DNA of 64,000 nucleotides, from NCBI GenBank assembly GCA_004769085.1, contig DUDS01000015.1:1-64000 (forward strand), read 5' to 3'. Under the pieces are notes generated by a model, which searched no databases, had not been told where the DNA came from, and saw nothing but the letters and a program-made list of their open reading frames with translations. The translations under genes and the position numbers were made by a program. How positions within the stretch are numbered: the first letter of the stretch is position 1; the number at the start of each line of letters is the position of its first letter. Below are positions 10,001-19,040 of the stretch, piece by piece. The stretch comes from Candidatus Melainabacteria bacterium SSGW_16. Lineage in GTDB: Bacteria; Cyanobacteriota; Vampirovibrionia; 2-02-FULL-35-15.

Positions 10001-10751
10001 GAGTAGCTTTTTTACCACTGAGCAACGTGCTTATTCCCTCATTAGTTCCGGTTTTTATTTCAACAATTTCTATTGTTTTTTTTAAGGCACCTTTTTCTGA
10101 AAAGCCTCCTATTACAAGAATCTGCTCAACCGGACCTGTAATCATACCTACTGGTACATCACTTATTCCAAGATATGTTGCAGTATGCTGGCTTCGTGGA
10201 GTTTTTAATTTTGAATCTTTAAGTCCGTCTGCAGTCTTCAAACGTGATGTCCTTCCTGATTCAGGATCAAATATTTCAACTGTGTTTAGAGGATCTCTGG
10301 CTAAAGACTTACTCCCGCCTATAAGCACAATTCTCCCGTCTGAAATCTTTGTAACAGAATTACCACCTCTTCCGCTTACAAGTGACGGAAGAACAGATAA
10401 TTTCAGATTTCCCTGCAGTGAGGGTCTGTAACTTACTGTCTTTGTTATTACTGAACTACCGGAACTTAACTGTATTGTTCTCTCAGAATTTGAGGCAGCA
10501 GGTGGAAACAAAACAAGTGACTTTGTGTTATCCCCCCTGTACGGTCTTGGCTGATTTGTAAACTCCCCGACAGAGACATCAATACTTGACGTGGTATTTA
10601 AAGACGAAATGTCAATTACTACAGGCTCACCACTTGAATTCGGAACAATAAAGTCTGCAGCAAAAGATTTACTTAAAAAAGAAACTAAAAATAAATGGCA
10701 ACAAAAAAGAACAATTATTTTTGTGCTTATAAATAGCTTAAATTTTTTCAT
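7065..10751 (-). CDS. Large secreted kelch-repeat (beta-propeller) protein
   Basis: I place the start at the ATG at 10751, giving 1228 residues beginning MKKFKLFISTKIIVLFCCHLF, a signal peptide ending near SFAAD. The frame is open upstream to 10853, but that extension would put a second hydrophobic segment in front. Kelch-type repeats run over about residues 110-460, with units such as RIFHTASLLPDGKVLIIGG, RLLHTATLLQNGNILIAGG, GGHSATLLTNGLVLITGG and RFLHSSVLLPNGSVAVVGG, each followed by an IEIFDP-like strand; these should form a beta-propeller. The rest is beta-rich, with Ig-like segments in the middle and another WD/YVTN-like propeller (IAYAGRYKVNGKPVDVLVAS) towards the C-terminus. No catalytic motif is evident. 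It is likely extracellular or surface-attached, with binding or adhesion inferred from architecture only. Confidence 0.85.
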   Translation of the reverse strand: MKKFKLFISTKIIVLFCCHLFLVSFLSKSFAADFIVPNSSGEPVVIDISSLNTTSSIDVSVGEFTNQPRPYRGDNTKSLVLFPPAASNSERTIQLSSGSSVITKTVSYRPSLQGNLKLSVLPSLVSGRGGNSVTKISDGRIVLIGGSKSLARDPLNTVEIFDPESGRTSRLKTADGLKDSKLKTPRSQHTATYLGISDVPVGMITGPVEQILVIGGFSEKGALKKTIEIVEIKTGTNEGISTLLSGKKATLKKARIFHTASLLPDGKVLIIGGQGRINQANLGALNSIEIFDPVTRSVSPSSITLNTSRLLHTATLLQNGNILIAGGFTNEKSDDFGSGPATEIAELINVSDLSIKKVGSFFDDEGIGGHSATLLTNGLVLITGGAADFFASGSGDKAEGITKGTFQFYNPDNETFNLVQTNLGGNLELQSSRFLHSSVLLPNGSVAVVGGLNIKAATNSANLISTPVSSIEVIEPNIINFSGNNLRADKELNIESSVGRIQPSVALITPKDKTRGFLASDDSANFVNSALYITGGFSNGFGKLPTKISELIQIDSNSTVEGRRMKLTPEALIRGGFLGQLLLQVDKFSQVPSVQVEPQTVNLSVSNNFMADIKVTSSNNELVLLKTESSDPNGSVVVSPALFQSGEVINISRKDSSVQGEFEISILTADSSKDFIEAKVKVNISESSKPFLSTVPQHGVSLSTQDGSSTQKIQLKVLSQDGKQEITTISKSTQVTAMIGDSEVANLGGTGISSVTGTLSTQFSVNAIKPGKTSLDFTINFPDVLSVSLPLEVAGTPSFSDNPIDLDVLSTLQDSGIEINSVGKIDPTLISFDDVNISVASPLFPFYVPVNFQSSVDNSSITGIFTIRSIYGLDLATAQPRTLLNAMGTDFRELIGTDIPHIGGFVSADSFKKPVAVIASSDGIRTLNYESSVSEKLTGQFNMISNLSDISDLDLLEIGGSTKFTKVSLLRGSKVTVINADDGQEDISVNLSGNGFEQELVTVDNQPASVVSVGSSGVDLIFPLLSTEPRVVNFKLTGNTKNIAVVETLDKVTGPFLVAYDGVGTLSIVNLLDVDSQIKVINVNSEKITKIAYAGRYKVNGKPVDVLVASTQRGILLFDLNNLTSIPVNEDLKIKNEIEDLIIIDGVVYLALGTSGVVGLNVGGLIDFGDNNSAQVVQIKKINLKVVKSSGKEDIISKPLNAKFLADSKPFLLVSGEKNDLSVIRISP

Positions 10752-10903
10752 ACACAGAACATTTTTATCATCTTTCTCAAGCAAATAAAATAAACATAAC
10801 ACCAAAACTAGCAGATTTATGACAACCAGACAAAAGCCTGAATACTTAAGCATTTATTAGAAACCTTGGTACTTACTGTTTGCAGGGCTTATAATACTCA
10901 TCT

Positions 10904-11965
10904 ATGGAAAATAATGAACACCAAACCATTATAAAAAGAGCTTTATCAGGGCTTTCAGAAGCTGAGTTTACTAGTCTTACTAAACACGTTGGATGGCCTT
11001 CTTTTAAGGGAAACCAAATATACAGCTGGATTTATAAGAAATGGGTTAGTAGTTTTGATGAAATGACAGACCTTAATTTAAAAGAAAGACAATATCTGAA
11101 AGAAAACTATATCTTAAGCCCTTTGACCCTGTCAGAAAAGCAGTTAAGCAAAGATAAAACAATAAAATATCTCTGGAGAATGAATGATGGCAACTTAATA
11201 GAATCAGTAAGAATGTTTATGGAGGGCCATGACTCTTACAGCGCATGTATAAGCTCCCAGGCTGGGTGCGCAATAGGCTGTCCCTTCTGTGCAACAGGAA
11301 CAGTTGGTTTTAAAAAGAATTTAAATGCAAATGAAATTGTGGATCAAATTCTGGGGATGCAGAGAGATACTAAAGAAAGAATCAGCAATGTGGTTTTTAT
11401 GGGACAAGGCGAACCATTGTTAAATTACAATGAGGTTTTAAAAGCAATTCATTTGGTAAAAGATTCTGTAGGAATAGGTGCCAGACACATTACACTTTCA
11501 ACAAGTGGAATACCACCACAGATTAAAAAGCTTGCAGATGAAAAACTTCAGATTACACTTGCTGTTTCACTCCACGCCCCGGATCAAAAAACCAGAGAGA
11601 TTCTTGTACCAGTTGCCAGAAAATATAAAATGGATGAGTTAATGGGAAGTCTACATTATTACTACAACGCTACAAAAAGAAGAATAACAATTGAGTATGT
11701 AATGCTTGAGGGAATAAATGATCAGATTGATAAGGCAAAACAGCTTGCAGACCTAATCAGAGATCTTCACTGCCATATTAATTTAATTCCTTATAATCCC
11801 ATCGATTCATTATCGGGTGTTGAACTTTCAAGATCCCCAATGAACAAAATTAACAAATTTAAAGAAGTTCTTGAAAAAACAAGTCGTAAAAAAGTAACCA
11901 TAAGGCATGAAAGAGGAATAGACATCAATGCAGCATGCGGCCAACTTGCAAATAAAGTTCGGTAG
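10904..11965 (+). CDS. rlmN: Dual-specificity 23S rRNA A2503 / tRNA A37 methyltransferase RlmN
   Basis: A radical-SAM enzyme that makes 2-methyladenosine at 23S rRNA A2503 and tRNA A37. The 353-residue protein has the RlmN cluster motif SSQAGCAIGCPFCATG (CxxxCxxC, about residues 113-128), the GQGEPLLNY SAM-binding motif, SLHAPDQKTRE, and ERGIDINAACGQL at the C-terminus carrying the resolving Cys. The other catalytic Cys lies in the CATG block. The N-terminal LPSFKGNQIYSWIYKK-like region (WPSFKGNQIYSWIYKK) is the accessory RNA-binding domain. Start is ATG at 10904 with no strong Shine-Dalgarno site. Divergent from the kelch gene. Confidence 0.96.
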   Translation: MENNEHQTIIKRALSGLSEAEFTSLTKHVGWPSFKGNQIYSWIYKKWVSSFDEMTDLNLKERQYLKENYILSPLTLSEKQLSKDKTIKYLWRMNDGNLIESVRMFMEGHDSYSACISSQAGCAIGCPFCATGTVGFKKNLNANEIVDQILGMQRDTKERISNVVFMGQGEPLLNYNEVLKAIHLVKDSVGIGARHITLSTSGIPPQIKKLADEKLQITLAVSLHAPDQKTREILVPVARKYKMDELMGSLHYYYNATKRRITIEYVMLEGINDQIDKAKQLADLIRDLHCHINLIPYNPIDSLSGVELSRSPMNKINKFKEVLEKTSRKKVTIRHERGIDINAACGQLANKVR

Positions 11966-12069
11966 CTGATTTTAACAGATGTAAGGGAAGTCATACTAAT
12001 AAATTACATAGGCGAAATACAAGTTAGATATAATCTACTTTCAAGGATAGAAATTAAAGTACAAGCGAT

Positions 12070-12570
12070 ATGAAAATTGTTTACATATCTGGCCCTGTTG
12101 TTGGTAATGCAACACAGACAAACATTAAAGCAACAGTTGAAAAAAATATAACCGAAGCAAAGAAATATGCTGAAACGTTAGCTAATAATGGCATTGGTTT
12201 CTGCTGTCCACATGTTCATAATGTTGAACTACAAAATAAATCTGTAACAGATATTCAAAGATATTATTATGATCTGGATTCAGAATTTCTAATCAGAGTT
12301 GCAGATGCATTAATTGCAATACCAGGATGGGAAACATCAAACGGGGCCAAGCATGAAATTGAAATTGCAGAAACTCTTAAACTCCCAATATTTTATCCAA
12401 AGTTCCCTGAGGATCTTCATGAAGTAATAAAGTGGTGCAAAGAAAATGAAACTGATTCATCAACCGAAAGAGAAGAGAGAGAAAACAGGGAAGGAAACAT
12501 TGACTGGAGCAAAGTAGTTGAGCTTAAGAGAGCCTTAAGCAAATATAGGTTTATAAGCAATGTTGCATGA
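12070..12570 (+). CDS. DUF4406 / nucleoside 2-deoxyribosyltransferase-like protein
   Basis: The 166-residue protein has the NDT-like Rossmann fold pattern: KIVYISGPVVGN at the N-terminus, FCCPHVHN near residue 45, DALIAIPGWETSNGAKHEIEIAETLKLPIF in the middle. The SxGTxxE-like SNGAKHEIE carries the Glu that acts as nucleophile in nucleoside deoxyribosyltransferases. DUF4406 proteins are often phage- or plasmid-associated, but no phage genes are near. The enzyme activity is inferred and unproven; a nucleotide hydrolase is an alternative. A terminator-like hairpin follows immediately. Confidence 0.8.
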   Translation: MKIVYISGPVVGNATQTNIKATVEKNITEAKKYAETLANNGIGFCCPHVHNVELQNKSVTDIQRYYYDLDSEFLIRVADALIAIPGWETSNGAKHEIEIAETLKLPIFYPKFPEDLHEVIKWCKENETDSSTEREERENREGNIDWSKVVELKRALSKYRFISNVA

Positions 12571-12576
12571 TAATGG

Positions 12577-12606
12577 CTTGAAAAACCCTTATTCAGGGGC
12601 TTTTTG
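12577..12606 (+). terminator. Probable intrinsic terminator after DUF4406 gene
   Basis: AAACCCTTATTCAGGGGCTTTTT begins seven bases after the stop codon. CCCT pairs with AGGG, and an outer A-run faces the closing T-run with one mismatch. The stem is short but the position and TTTTT tail are right. Confidence 0.6.
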
Positions 12607-12797
12607 ACTGTATATGCTCTAGAAATATCTTCTTTTAAGCATATTATTTTTACCTTTTAATAACCTTTATTTATTACCCTTATCTTTAAGGGTATATTCC
12701 TAAAGAAAGAGTCAAGATTACAGAATTTGTTAGTATTTAATGTACAAATAGTATATAAACAAAACGGATTTTGGAAATTTGGGGAAATTATATATAA

Positions 12798-14183
12798 ATG
12801 AAAATGAGTCAGGAAACAAAAACACTAATTAAAGCAAATATTTTTGCACTTGTAATTTTTTCTCTAATTATACTTTCAGGAAGTGTATTCAAAGAATCAA
12901 ATACAGTAATTGGAGCAGACTCACTTGTAGCATCTGCAGTTAAAGCTGATGAAGACAACATTAGCCCTGAAAAACTTTATAGCAGAGTCTGGGAATTAAT
13001 TAAAAAAGATTATGTAGATCAAACTTTTAACGGTCAAGACTGGAATATCTGGAGAGACAGGTACAGAGGAAAACTTAAAACGTTAGATGATGCACACAAA
13101 GGTATTGAGACCATGCTTGTAAGTCTTGGTGATAGATATACAAGATTTCTAAGCAAAAAAGATTTTGATGATGAAAAGCAGGCAATTAATGCAAAGCTTA
13201 CAGGGATTGGGATTCAGATTGGGCTGGATAAAAGCCAGAGACTAATTGTAATTGCCCCGATTGACGGAACACCTGCCCATAAAGCAGGACTTATTCCTGG
13301 TGATGAAATTACAGAAATAAATGGTGAACCTACAAAAGGAATCTCTGTTGAAGAAGCTGCCACACAAATTAAAGGTCCAATCGGTACAGAAGTAACACTT
13401 ACAATAGGACGGGGAAAAGACTCACTTAAAAAAATAATAACAAGAGCAGAAATTCCAATTAAAGCAATTGCAAAAGGACATGCAAGATTTCTGAAGAAGA
13501 ATCTTGGATATATAAGACTAAATAGTTTTATTTCCCAGGAAGCATCAAAGGAAATGAAAGATGCCCTAAGTCAGTTATCAAAAGCTGACGGACTTTTAAT
13601 TGACCTGAGAGACAATCCAGGAGGACTCCTGACTAATGCAATAGAAATATCAGACATGTTCCTGGAACAGGGTGTAATTGTCAGTACTGTCGACAAAGAC
13701 GGATACATACAGTCACTAACTGCAGATGATAAAATTATTACAATCAAACCAATAGTAGTTCTTGTAAATGAAAATAGTGCAAGTGCAAGTGAAATTTTCA
13801 GCGGTGCGCTTAAGGACAATCAAAGAGCAAAAGTAGTAGGCAGTAAAACCTTTGGTAAAGGACTTGTACAGGGCATAAATAAGCTTGATGATGGATCCGG
13901 GGTAAATGTCACAATTGCAAAATATCTGACGCCAGCAAAAGTAGATATTAACCAGCTTGGAATAAAACCAGATTATGATGTAAAACTTACTATAGAAGAT
14001 TACAAAGCAAGCAAAGGTCCGTGGTTTTCAGATCCAAACAATCTCCCGTCTAAAAGAAAACCAGACGACGGAAAAGACCTACAGCTTGTAAAAGGTATTG
14101 AAGTTTTAAAAGAAATGATTAGGGTTATAAATACAAACGAAATTAGCCGAAGAGCTGCTGACAGGGCAAAAGCTTCTTTATAA
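12798..14183 (+). CDS. C-terminal processing peptidase (S41 family, CtpA-like)
   Basis: A periplasmic or secreted serine protease that trims C-termini of exported proteins. The 461-residue protein has an N-terminal membrane anchor or signal (about 12-32), a helical region, a PDZ domain (about 130-215, GIGIQIGL...AGLIPGDEITEINGE) and the S41 catalytic core. Nucleophile Ser329 lies in NENSASASEIFSG and the general base Lys354 in TFGKGLVQ, the usual 25-residue spacing. Length and order match bacterial CtpA. Start ATG 12798; an ATG two codons on is also possible, and GGGGAAAT upstream could serve as the ribosome site. It converges on the CCA-adding enzyme gene. Confidence 0.95.
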   Translation: MKMSQETKTLIKANIFALVIFSLIILSGSVFKESNTVIGADSLVASAVKADEDNISPEKLYSRVWELIKKDYVDQTFNGQDWNIWRDRYRGKLKTLDDAHKGIETMLVSLGDRYTRFLSKKDFDDEKQAINAKLTGIGIQIGLDKSQRLIVIAPIDGTPAHKAGLIPGDEITEINGEPTKGISVEEAATQIKGPIGTEVTLTIGRGKDSLKKIITRAEIPIKAIAKGHARFLKKNLGYIRLNSFISQEASKEMKDALSQLSKADGLLIDLRDNPGGLLTNAIEISDMFLEQGVIVSTVDKDGYIQSLTADDKIITIKPIVVLVNENSASASEIFSGALKDNQRAKVVGSKTFGKGLVQGINKLDDGSGVNVTIAKYLTPAKVDINQLGIKPDYDVKLTIEDYKASKGPWFSDPNNLPSKRKPDDGKDLQLVKGIEVLKEMIRVINTNEISRRAADRAKASL

Positions 14184-14195
14184 TAATAAAAATAA

Positions 14196-15686
14196 TTATC
14201 TGCCTATCTTTTCTTTCAGCCAATGGACTGCTTGTTCTTTTGTTTTAATTTCCCCTACTGCAATTGCTTCATCCAGATCTTTTAAAATAAGACCTATTTC
14301 AGGTGAGGGTTTTAATCCTGTAATTTTCATTATTTCATTACCATCAAGAAGTTTAGGCTTACTGGCAGTTTCTTCAGTTTCTGTTCTATATTTTCTGTAC
14401 TCTTCAAAAAGATATAATATTAGTTTCTCACCTGTTTTTAAGTCACTGTCAGTTACTTTAGGTCCTACTGTTGCATATAAATCAGCCATAGCTAGCATAA
14501 GAAGCATTGTAGTATCACTGTCAGTATCCCTAAAAAATCTGTATAATGCACGTTCTGTAATTGGTGCATTATTCTGACTCAGCTGAAAAGGTCTAAGATG
14601 ATATCTTACAAGTTTCTTTGCTGAGTCTCTGATTGAATTACTCAGTTTCAGTCTTTCACAAATTTTGGCTGTAATTTCTTCTCCCAGTTTGTCATGCCCG
14701 TAAAAAGTGTGCTTCTCTTCGCCATTTATTTTTTTAATCTCCCAAGTTCCTGGCTTTCCTAAATCATGTAACATACAGGCAAATTTAACAATTCCGATTT
14801 TTCTTGGTGATTCAGCACTGCTGAACTGTTCAAGTAACTCATTTGCCACCCAGTCAGGAACAGAAACAAATTTCTCCTCACATGTTTTTACAAGCTCAAG
14901 TGAATGATCATAAAGCCATAAGTGATGATAAATATTTGGGGGTACTTTTCTCATGGGCGAAAGCTCAGGAAATATTTTCTCAAGCAAACCTGAATCTGAA
15001 ATTTTAATAATGGTTTTAAAAGATAAATCATAGTCAAATATTTTCCACAATTCAGAAGCAATTCTTTCTGAAGCAATTTCCTGATTAAAGTAAGTTAAAT
15101 TATTTTTTATAAAATCATATGTTTTACTCTCAATTGCGCCATTTAAAATTGCTGAAAACCTGAATGCTCTTAAAAATCTAATGGGATCATCAAGCAAATT
15201 CTTCAGATCCACAGCTCTGATAAGAATTTTTTCTTTTAAATCATCAAAAGCAGAAAACCTGTCTTCAACAAAATCAGGATTTTTAAGATTAATGGCAAAA
15301 GTATTAACTGTAAAATCCCTTCTGGCAAAATCATTTTCAAGCAAAGCATCAGAAACAGGGGTAAAATCAAAAGTATATTTAAGAGAGTTTTCATCCTTAA
15401 GTACAAGTCTGGTAGTTTTGGTTTCATCATCCAGCACAAACCAGCTTCCATTCAGCTGGGAAGCCAGATTGCTGGTAAGTTCAAAGGAATCTTTGTTAAC
15501 AACTATGAAGTCAAGATCATACGATTTTCTTTTAAGTAACAAGTCTCTCACAAACCCTCCAACAATGTAAACATCATTCTTTTCAAGCTTAAGGGTTTTA
15601 ATCAACCCTTTAACGGCTTCAGGAAGAGTAATGGTATCCAAAGTGGGTAAATTCAAATTAGATAAGTTGATTTTTCTTAAGGACAT
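14196..15686 (-). CDS. cca: CCA tRNA nucleotidyltransferase / poly(A) polymerase family, with HD domain
   Basis: Adds or repairs the 3' CCA of tRNA, needed here because the visible tRNA genes do not encode CCA. The 496-residue protein has the class II head motifs VGGFVRDLLL (about residues 42-51) and YDLDFIV with the metal-binding DxD, the FTPVSDALLENDFARRDFTVN basic block, the DDPIRFLRAFRF neck, and a C-terminal HD domain (MLHDLGKPGTW, GHDKLG). The HD arrangement resembles cyanobacterial and E. coli-type enzymes. Some cyanobacteria-related lineages split A- and CC-adding activities between two such genes, so exact specificity is not certain. GGAG lies 8 nt before the ATG at 15686. Divergent from the acylase gene with 33 bp between. 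Confidence 0.9.
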   Translation of the reverse strand: MSLRKINLSNLNLPTLDTITLPEAVKGLIKTLKLEKNDVYIVGGFVRDLLLKRKSYDLDFIVVNKDSFELTSNLASQLNGSWFVLDDETKTTRLVLKDENSLKYTFDFTPVSDALLENDFARRDFTVNTFAINLKNPDFVEDRFSAFDDLKEKILIRAVDLKNLLDDPIRFLRAFRFSAILNGAIESKTYDFIKNNLTYFNQEIASERIASELWKIFDYDLSFKTIIKISDSGLLEKIFPELSPMRKVPPNIYHHLWLYDHSLELVKTCEEKFVSVPDWVANELLEQFSSAESPRKIGIVKFACMLHDLGKPGTWEIKKINGEEKHTFYGHDKLGEEITAKICERLKLSNSIRDSAKKLVRYHLRPFQLSQNNAPITERALYRFFRDTDSDTTMLLMLAMADLYATVGPKVTDSDLKTGEKLILYLFEEYRKYRTETEETASKPKLLDGNEIMKITGLKPSPEIGLILKDLDEAIAVGEIKTKEQAVHWLKEKIGR

Positions 15687-15719
15687 AGATTTCTCCAGAA
15701 TAACATCTTAAACGAAAAA

Positions 15720-18209
15720 ATGAAATTGCAAGCAAAGAAGCTAATATTTCCAGGCCTGGTAATCAGTTTAGCTGTTTTTATTGTTTTAACTTTTACATAT
15801 GTACTTTACAGCCAGCCAAAAAGAAGCGGGGAAATAAAGTTAACCGGTCTTAAGGATAAGGTAACCGTATATTTTGACAAACACGGCAGGCCTCATGTTT
15901 ATGCAAACAATTTAAGAGATCTTGTTTTTACACAAGGTTACTTAATTGCACAGGACAGGCTGTTTCAGCTTGATATAACCAGACGAGCTGCAAAAGGAGA
16001 ACTTGCTGAAATCTTTGGAAAAAAAGGATTAATCAGAGATAAGTTTACACGGGATATAGGTCTTCTAAGAATTGCTCAAAATGAATTTATAAAGTCAGGC
16101 AAAGAAACCAGGGAGATACTTGATTCATACAGCAAAGGAATAAACTCATATATTGAAAAAAATAACCATGAGCTTCCAATAGAATTTAGAGCCTTAAATT
16201 ACAAACCAAAACCATGGGAACCAGTTGATACTTTGCTCATTGTAAAACAAATTGCTGAGGTAACAGATACAAGCTGGCAGCTTGATTTAATCAGACAGGA
16301 AATATTTCAAAAAATTCCAATTGAAAGAGCAGAAGAATTATTTGAACAAAACTTTCCAGGTAACCCGATAATAAACTACGATGCAAAAAAATATCTGGTA
16401 TTTGATGAATATACTCTCAAAAAACCAAACTTATTACAGAAATGGAAAAACACAGGTCAGAAAATTGCAATAAAAGAAATTTTACAGGCACCTTACTTTA
16501 AAATCAGAAAGGCAATAATAGAAGCTGCAGATTTTTTAAGAAACGGATCAGACAGATGGGAAGGGTTTAACTGGGGATCTAACTGTTGGGTTATAGGAAA
16601 TCAAAAGAATAAATTACCAATACTTGCAAATGATCCTCATATGGAACTTGCAAATCCTACTTTCTGGTACCCGGTACACCTAGTTGACAAATCAACAAAA
16701 ACTGATTTCCTTGGTTTAAGCATCCCTGGAATTCCAGGGATTTTAATCGGACATAACGGTAAAATTGCCTGGGGAATTACAAGCCTGTCTGCAGATGTTC
16801 AGGATTTGTTTGTTGGTGAATTTAAAAATAAAAATTCTATGTACTATAAAATTAACAACAAATGGGAAAAAGCAAAAGTAATGAAATCAAAAATAAAAGT
16901 AAAAAACCAGCTAAAGCCTTATACCCATACCACTGTTCTTACAAGCTGTGGACCAGTTCTGGACAGAGAAGGAAATAAAGCAGTTGCGTTAAAGTGGAGT
17001 ATAAATGATATAACAAACCATGATTCAGTCAGTGCAATATGGAATTTAGGTAAAGCAAAATCATGGAACGATTTCAGAGACACACTCAGAAAATATAATG
17101 GTTCAACCTTAAGTTTTCATTACATTGATAATAAAGGAAATATCGGTTATCAGGCTGCAGGTATTATTCCGCACAGAGCAGCTGATATAGGAAATACTCC
17201 AATAGCAGGTTTCAGTTGTAGTGAGCACTGGAAAGGAAATATTCCTTTTGAAAAACTCCCACATGCATATAATCCAAACGTAGGCTATATAGTCAGTGCA
17301 AACAATAAAATAGTCAGTCATGATTTCACTCACAATCTGGGAAATAACTTTTTATCACCATTTCGCGCAGTAAGAATCAGCACGTTGTTATCACGAAGCA
17401 GTGATAATTTAGATCTTGCAGCAAATAAAGAGATGCAGAAAGATTCATATAGTTGGATTGCAAATTATATTACTATTCAGATACTTGAAGCATATTACAA
17501 ATCAAAAATGACAAATCTTGATCTACTGCCAGTTATACAACTTCTTAATAAGTGGGATTTTAAGCTTGATTCATCAAGTCCTCAGGCACTGATTTTTGAA
17601 AAAACTTATGAGAATCTGTTAAAAAACATACTTATCGGTAAACTTGGTCCAGAACTTGCAAAAAGCTATATGAAGGAATGGCGGGCTAACAGTCTGGGTC
17701 TTTTAAAGATCCTCATAAATGAAAACAAATTCTGGCTACCGGCAGGAATAAGAAATTACGAAACTTTACTGCTTATTTCACTTGAGGACGCAGTAAGAGA
17801 AATAAAACAAATTACAAAAACAGATGATCCATCAAAATGGATATGGGGCAATTATCACGTTCTTACTATTGAGCATCCATTTAGCAAAGCTCTTCCATTT
17901 TTAAGTCCTCTCACAAATGTAGGTCCGCTTAAAGTAGGTGGAGACAGGGACACAATAAGTGCATTTGGTACAAACAACAATTTAAAAGTTGTCTGGGGAC
18001 CCTCTGCCAGGGTTGTAATAGACTTAAATGATCCTGATAGCGCACATTTTCAGCTGCCGTTAGGTACATCAGCACAGTTTGGAAGCCCCTATTATAAAGA
18101 CCAGACAAAAGACTGGCTGGAAAATAAAGGTGATCCTTTTTCATTTAAAGAAGAAATAATAATAATAAACAAAAAAGATATACTGGTTTTAAATCCTGAA
18201 AAGAAATAA
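15720..18209 (+). CDS. Penicillin acylase family (Ntn) amidohydrolase
   Basis: Members hydrolyse amide bonds of penicillins, acyl-homoserine lactones or related acyl-amides after autocatalytic cleavage. The 829-residue protein has an N-terminal signal or anchor (about 8-30), the alpha-subunit signature GRPHVYANNLRDLVFTQGY and AQDRLFQLD, a linker, and the beta-subunit start NWGSNCWVIG with the expected N-terminal nucleophile at Ser287 and LANDPHMEL just after. Late conserved parts (GGDRDTISAFG and SAHFQLPLGTSAQ) are present. Periplasmic or secreted location is likely. The substrate cannot be deduced; quorum-signal or antibiotic degradation are family precedents only. Most homologues read GSNNW where this has GSNCW. 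Confidence 0.92.
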   Translation: MKLQAKKLIFPGLVISLAVFIVLTFTYVLYSQPKRSGEIKLTGLKDKVTVYFDKHGRPHVYANNLRDLVFTQGYLIAQDRLFQLDITRRAAKGELAEIFGKKGLIRDKFTRDIGLLRIAQNEFIKSGKETREILDSYSKGINSYIEKNNHELPIEFRALNYKPKPWEPVDTLLIVKQIAEVTDTSWQLDLIRQEIFQKIPIERAEELFEQNFPGNPIINYDAKKYLVFDEYTLKKPNLLQKWKNTGQKIAIKEILQAPYFKIRKAIIEAADFLRNGSDRWEGFNWGSNCWVIGNQKNKLPILANDPHMELANPTFWYPVHLVDKSTKTDFLGLSIPGIPGILIGHNGKIAWGITSLSADVQDLFVGEFKNKNSMYYKINNKWEKAKVMKSKIKVKNQLKPYTHTTVLTSCGPVLDREGNKAVALKWSINDITNHDSVSAIWNLGKAKSWNDFRDTLRKYNGSTLSFHYIDNKGNIGYQAAGIIPHRAADIGNTPIAGFSCSEHWKGNIPFEKLPHAYNPNVGYIVSANNKIVSHDFTHNLGNNFLSPFRAVRISTLLSRSSDNLDLAANKEMQKDSYSWIANYITIQILEAYYKSKMTNLDLLPVIQLLNKWDFKLDSSSPQALIFEKTYENLLKNILIGKLGPELAKSYMKEWRANSLGLLKILINENKFWLPAGIRNYETLLLISLEDAVREIKQITKTDDPSKWIWGNYHVLTIEHPFSKALPFLSPLTNVGPLKVGGDRDTISAFGTNNNLKVVWGPSARVVIDLNDPDSAHFQLPLGTSAQFGSPYYKDQTKDWLENKGDPFSFKEEIIIINKKDILVLNPEKK

Positions 18210-18321
18210 TTATCAACTAATAAATTTATGAAACCCTAGGTTACGTATTTGATTAAGCTAGCTTTATGTGATTAAAATGGTTTTGTTCTAGGCTAGAAAT
18301 AAATATATTGTGAGGAATTAT

Positions 18322-18822
18322 ATGGTCAACTCTTTAATACCTTCAGAAAAGGTTGAAAGAAAAATATTTTTAATACGGGGTAAAAAAATAATGTTAGATA
18401 GGGATCTTGCTGATCTTTATAATGTCAAACCTATTGCATTGAGACAGCAAGTTAAAAGAAATAAGGACCACTTTCCACCGGACTTTATATTCAAGCTGAC
18501 TAAAAAAGAAGTGGAAGAGATGGTATCACAAAATGTGATACCATCGAAACAAAGTTTAGGAGGCTATTTACCATATGCTTTTACTGAACAGGGTGTTGCT
18601 ATGCTTTCAAGTGTTTTAAGAAGCAAAAGAGCTGTTTATGTAAATATTCAAATCATGCGCACTTTTACTAAACTGCGAGAAATGATTGAGACTAATAAAG
18701 ATCTGAAAAAGAAAATAGAAGACCTTGAGAAAAAATATGATAATCAGTTTCAGATTGTTTTTGATGCTATTAAAAAATTAATTGAGCCTGAAGTAAAACC
18801 TAAAAGAAGAGTTGGGTTTTAA
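18322..18822 (+). CDS. ORF6N domain protein
   Basis: Residues about 10-100 form an ORF6N DNA-binding-type domain: IFLIRGKKIMLDRDLADLYNVKPIALRQQVKRN, FPPDFIFKLTKKEVE, and GGYLPYAFTEQGVAMLSSVLRSKRAV. The C-terminal 60 residues are a predicted coiled coil (LKKKIEDLEKKYDNQF) and a basic tail. I place the start at ATG 18322, since TGAGGAA sits 5 nt upstream; a GTG at 18310 is also in frame but lacks a site. These proteins are common in phages and also as chromosomal singletons of unknown role. No phage or toxin-antitoxin partner is visible here. Confidence 0.88.
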   Translation: MVNSLIPSEKVERKIFLIRGKKIMLDRDLADLYNVKPIALRQQVKRNKDHFPPDFIFKLTKKEVEEMVSQNVIPSKQSLGGYLPYAFTEQGVAMLSSVLRSKRAVYVNIQIMRTFTKLREMIETNKDLKKKIEDLEKKYDNQFQIVFDAIKKLIEPEVKPKRRVGF

Positions 18823-19040
18823 ATGATCTGTAACGAAATACGAGTTGAGTGTGCGCACAAAACAAAGGTTTAAAAGAGTGAAGGGACCGTGATTCCTGCT
18901 GGGAAGTTTGTATATGCTTCTTAACACCACCAACGGTAATTAAAGCTTCGAAATTATAAATCCATTATTATTCTAAATAACCACCCCTACATCATCTTTT
19001 ATAACTTCATCTTGTGTAATTATAAGATAAAATAAATACC

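Noticed and set aside
18322-18822. ORF6N gene as sign of a prophage
   Set aside because: No integrase, terminase, capsid or other phage gene is nearby; ORF6N proteins also occur as single chromosomal genes.
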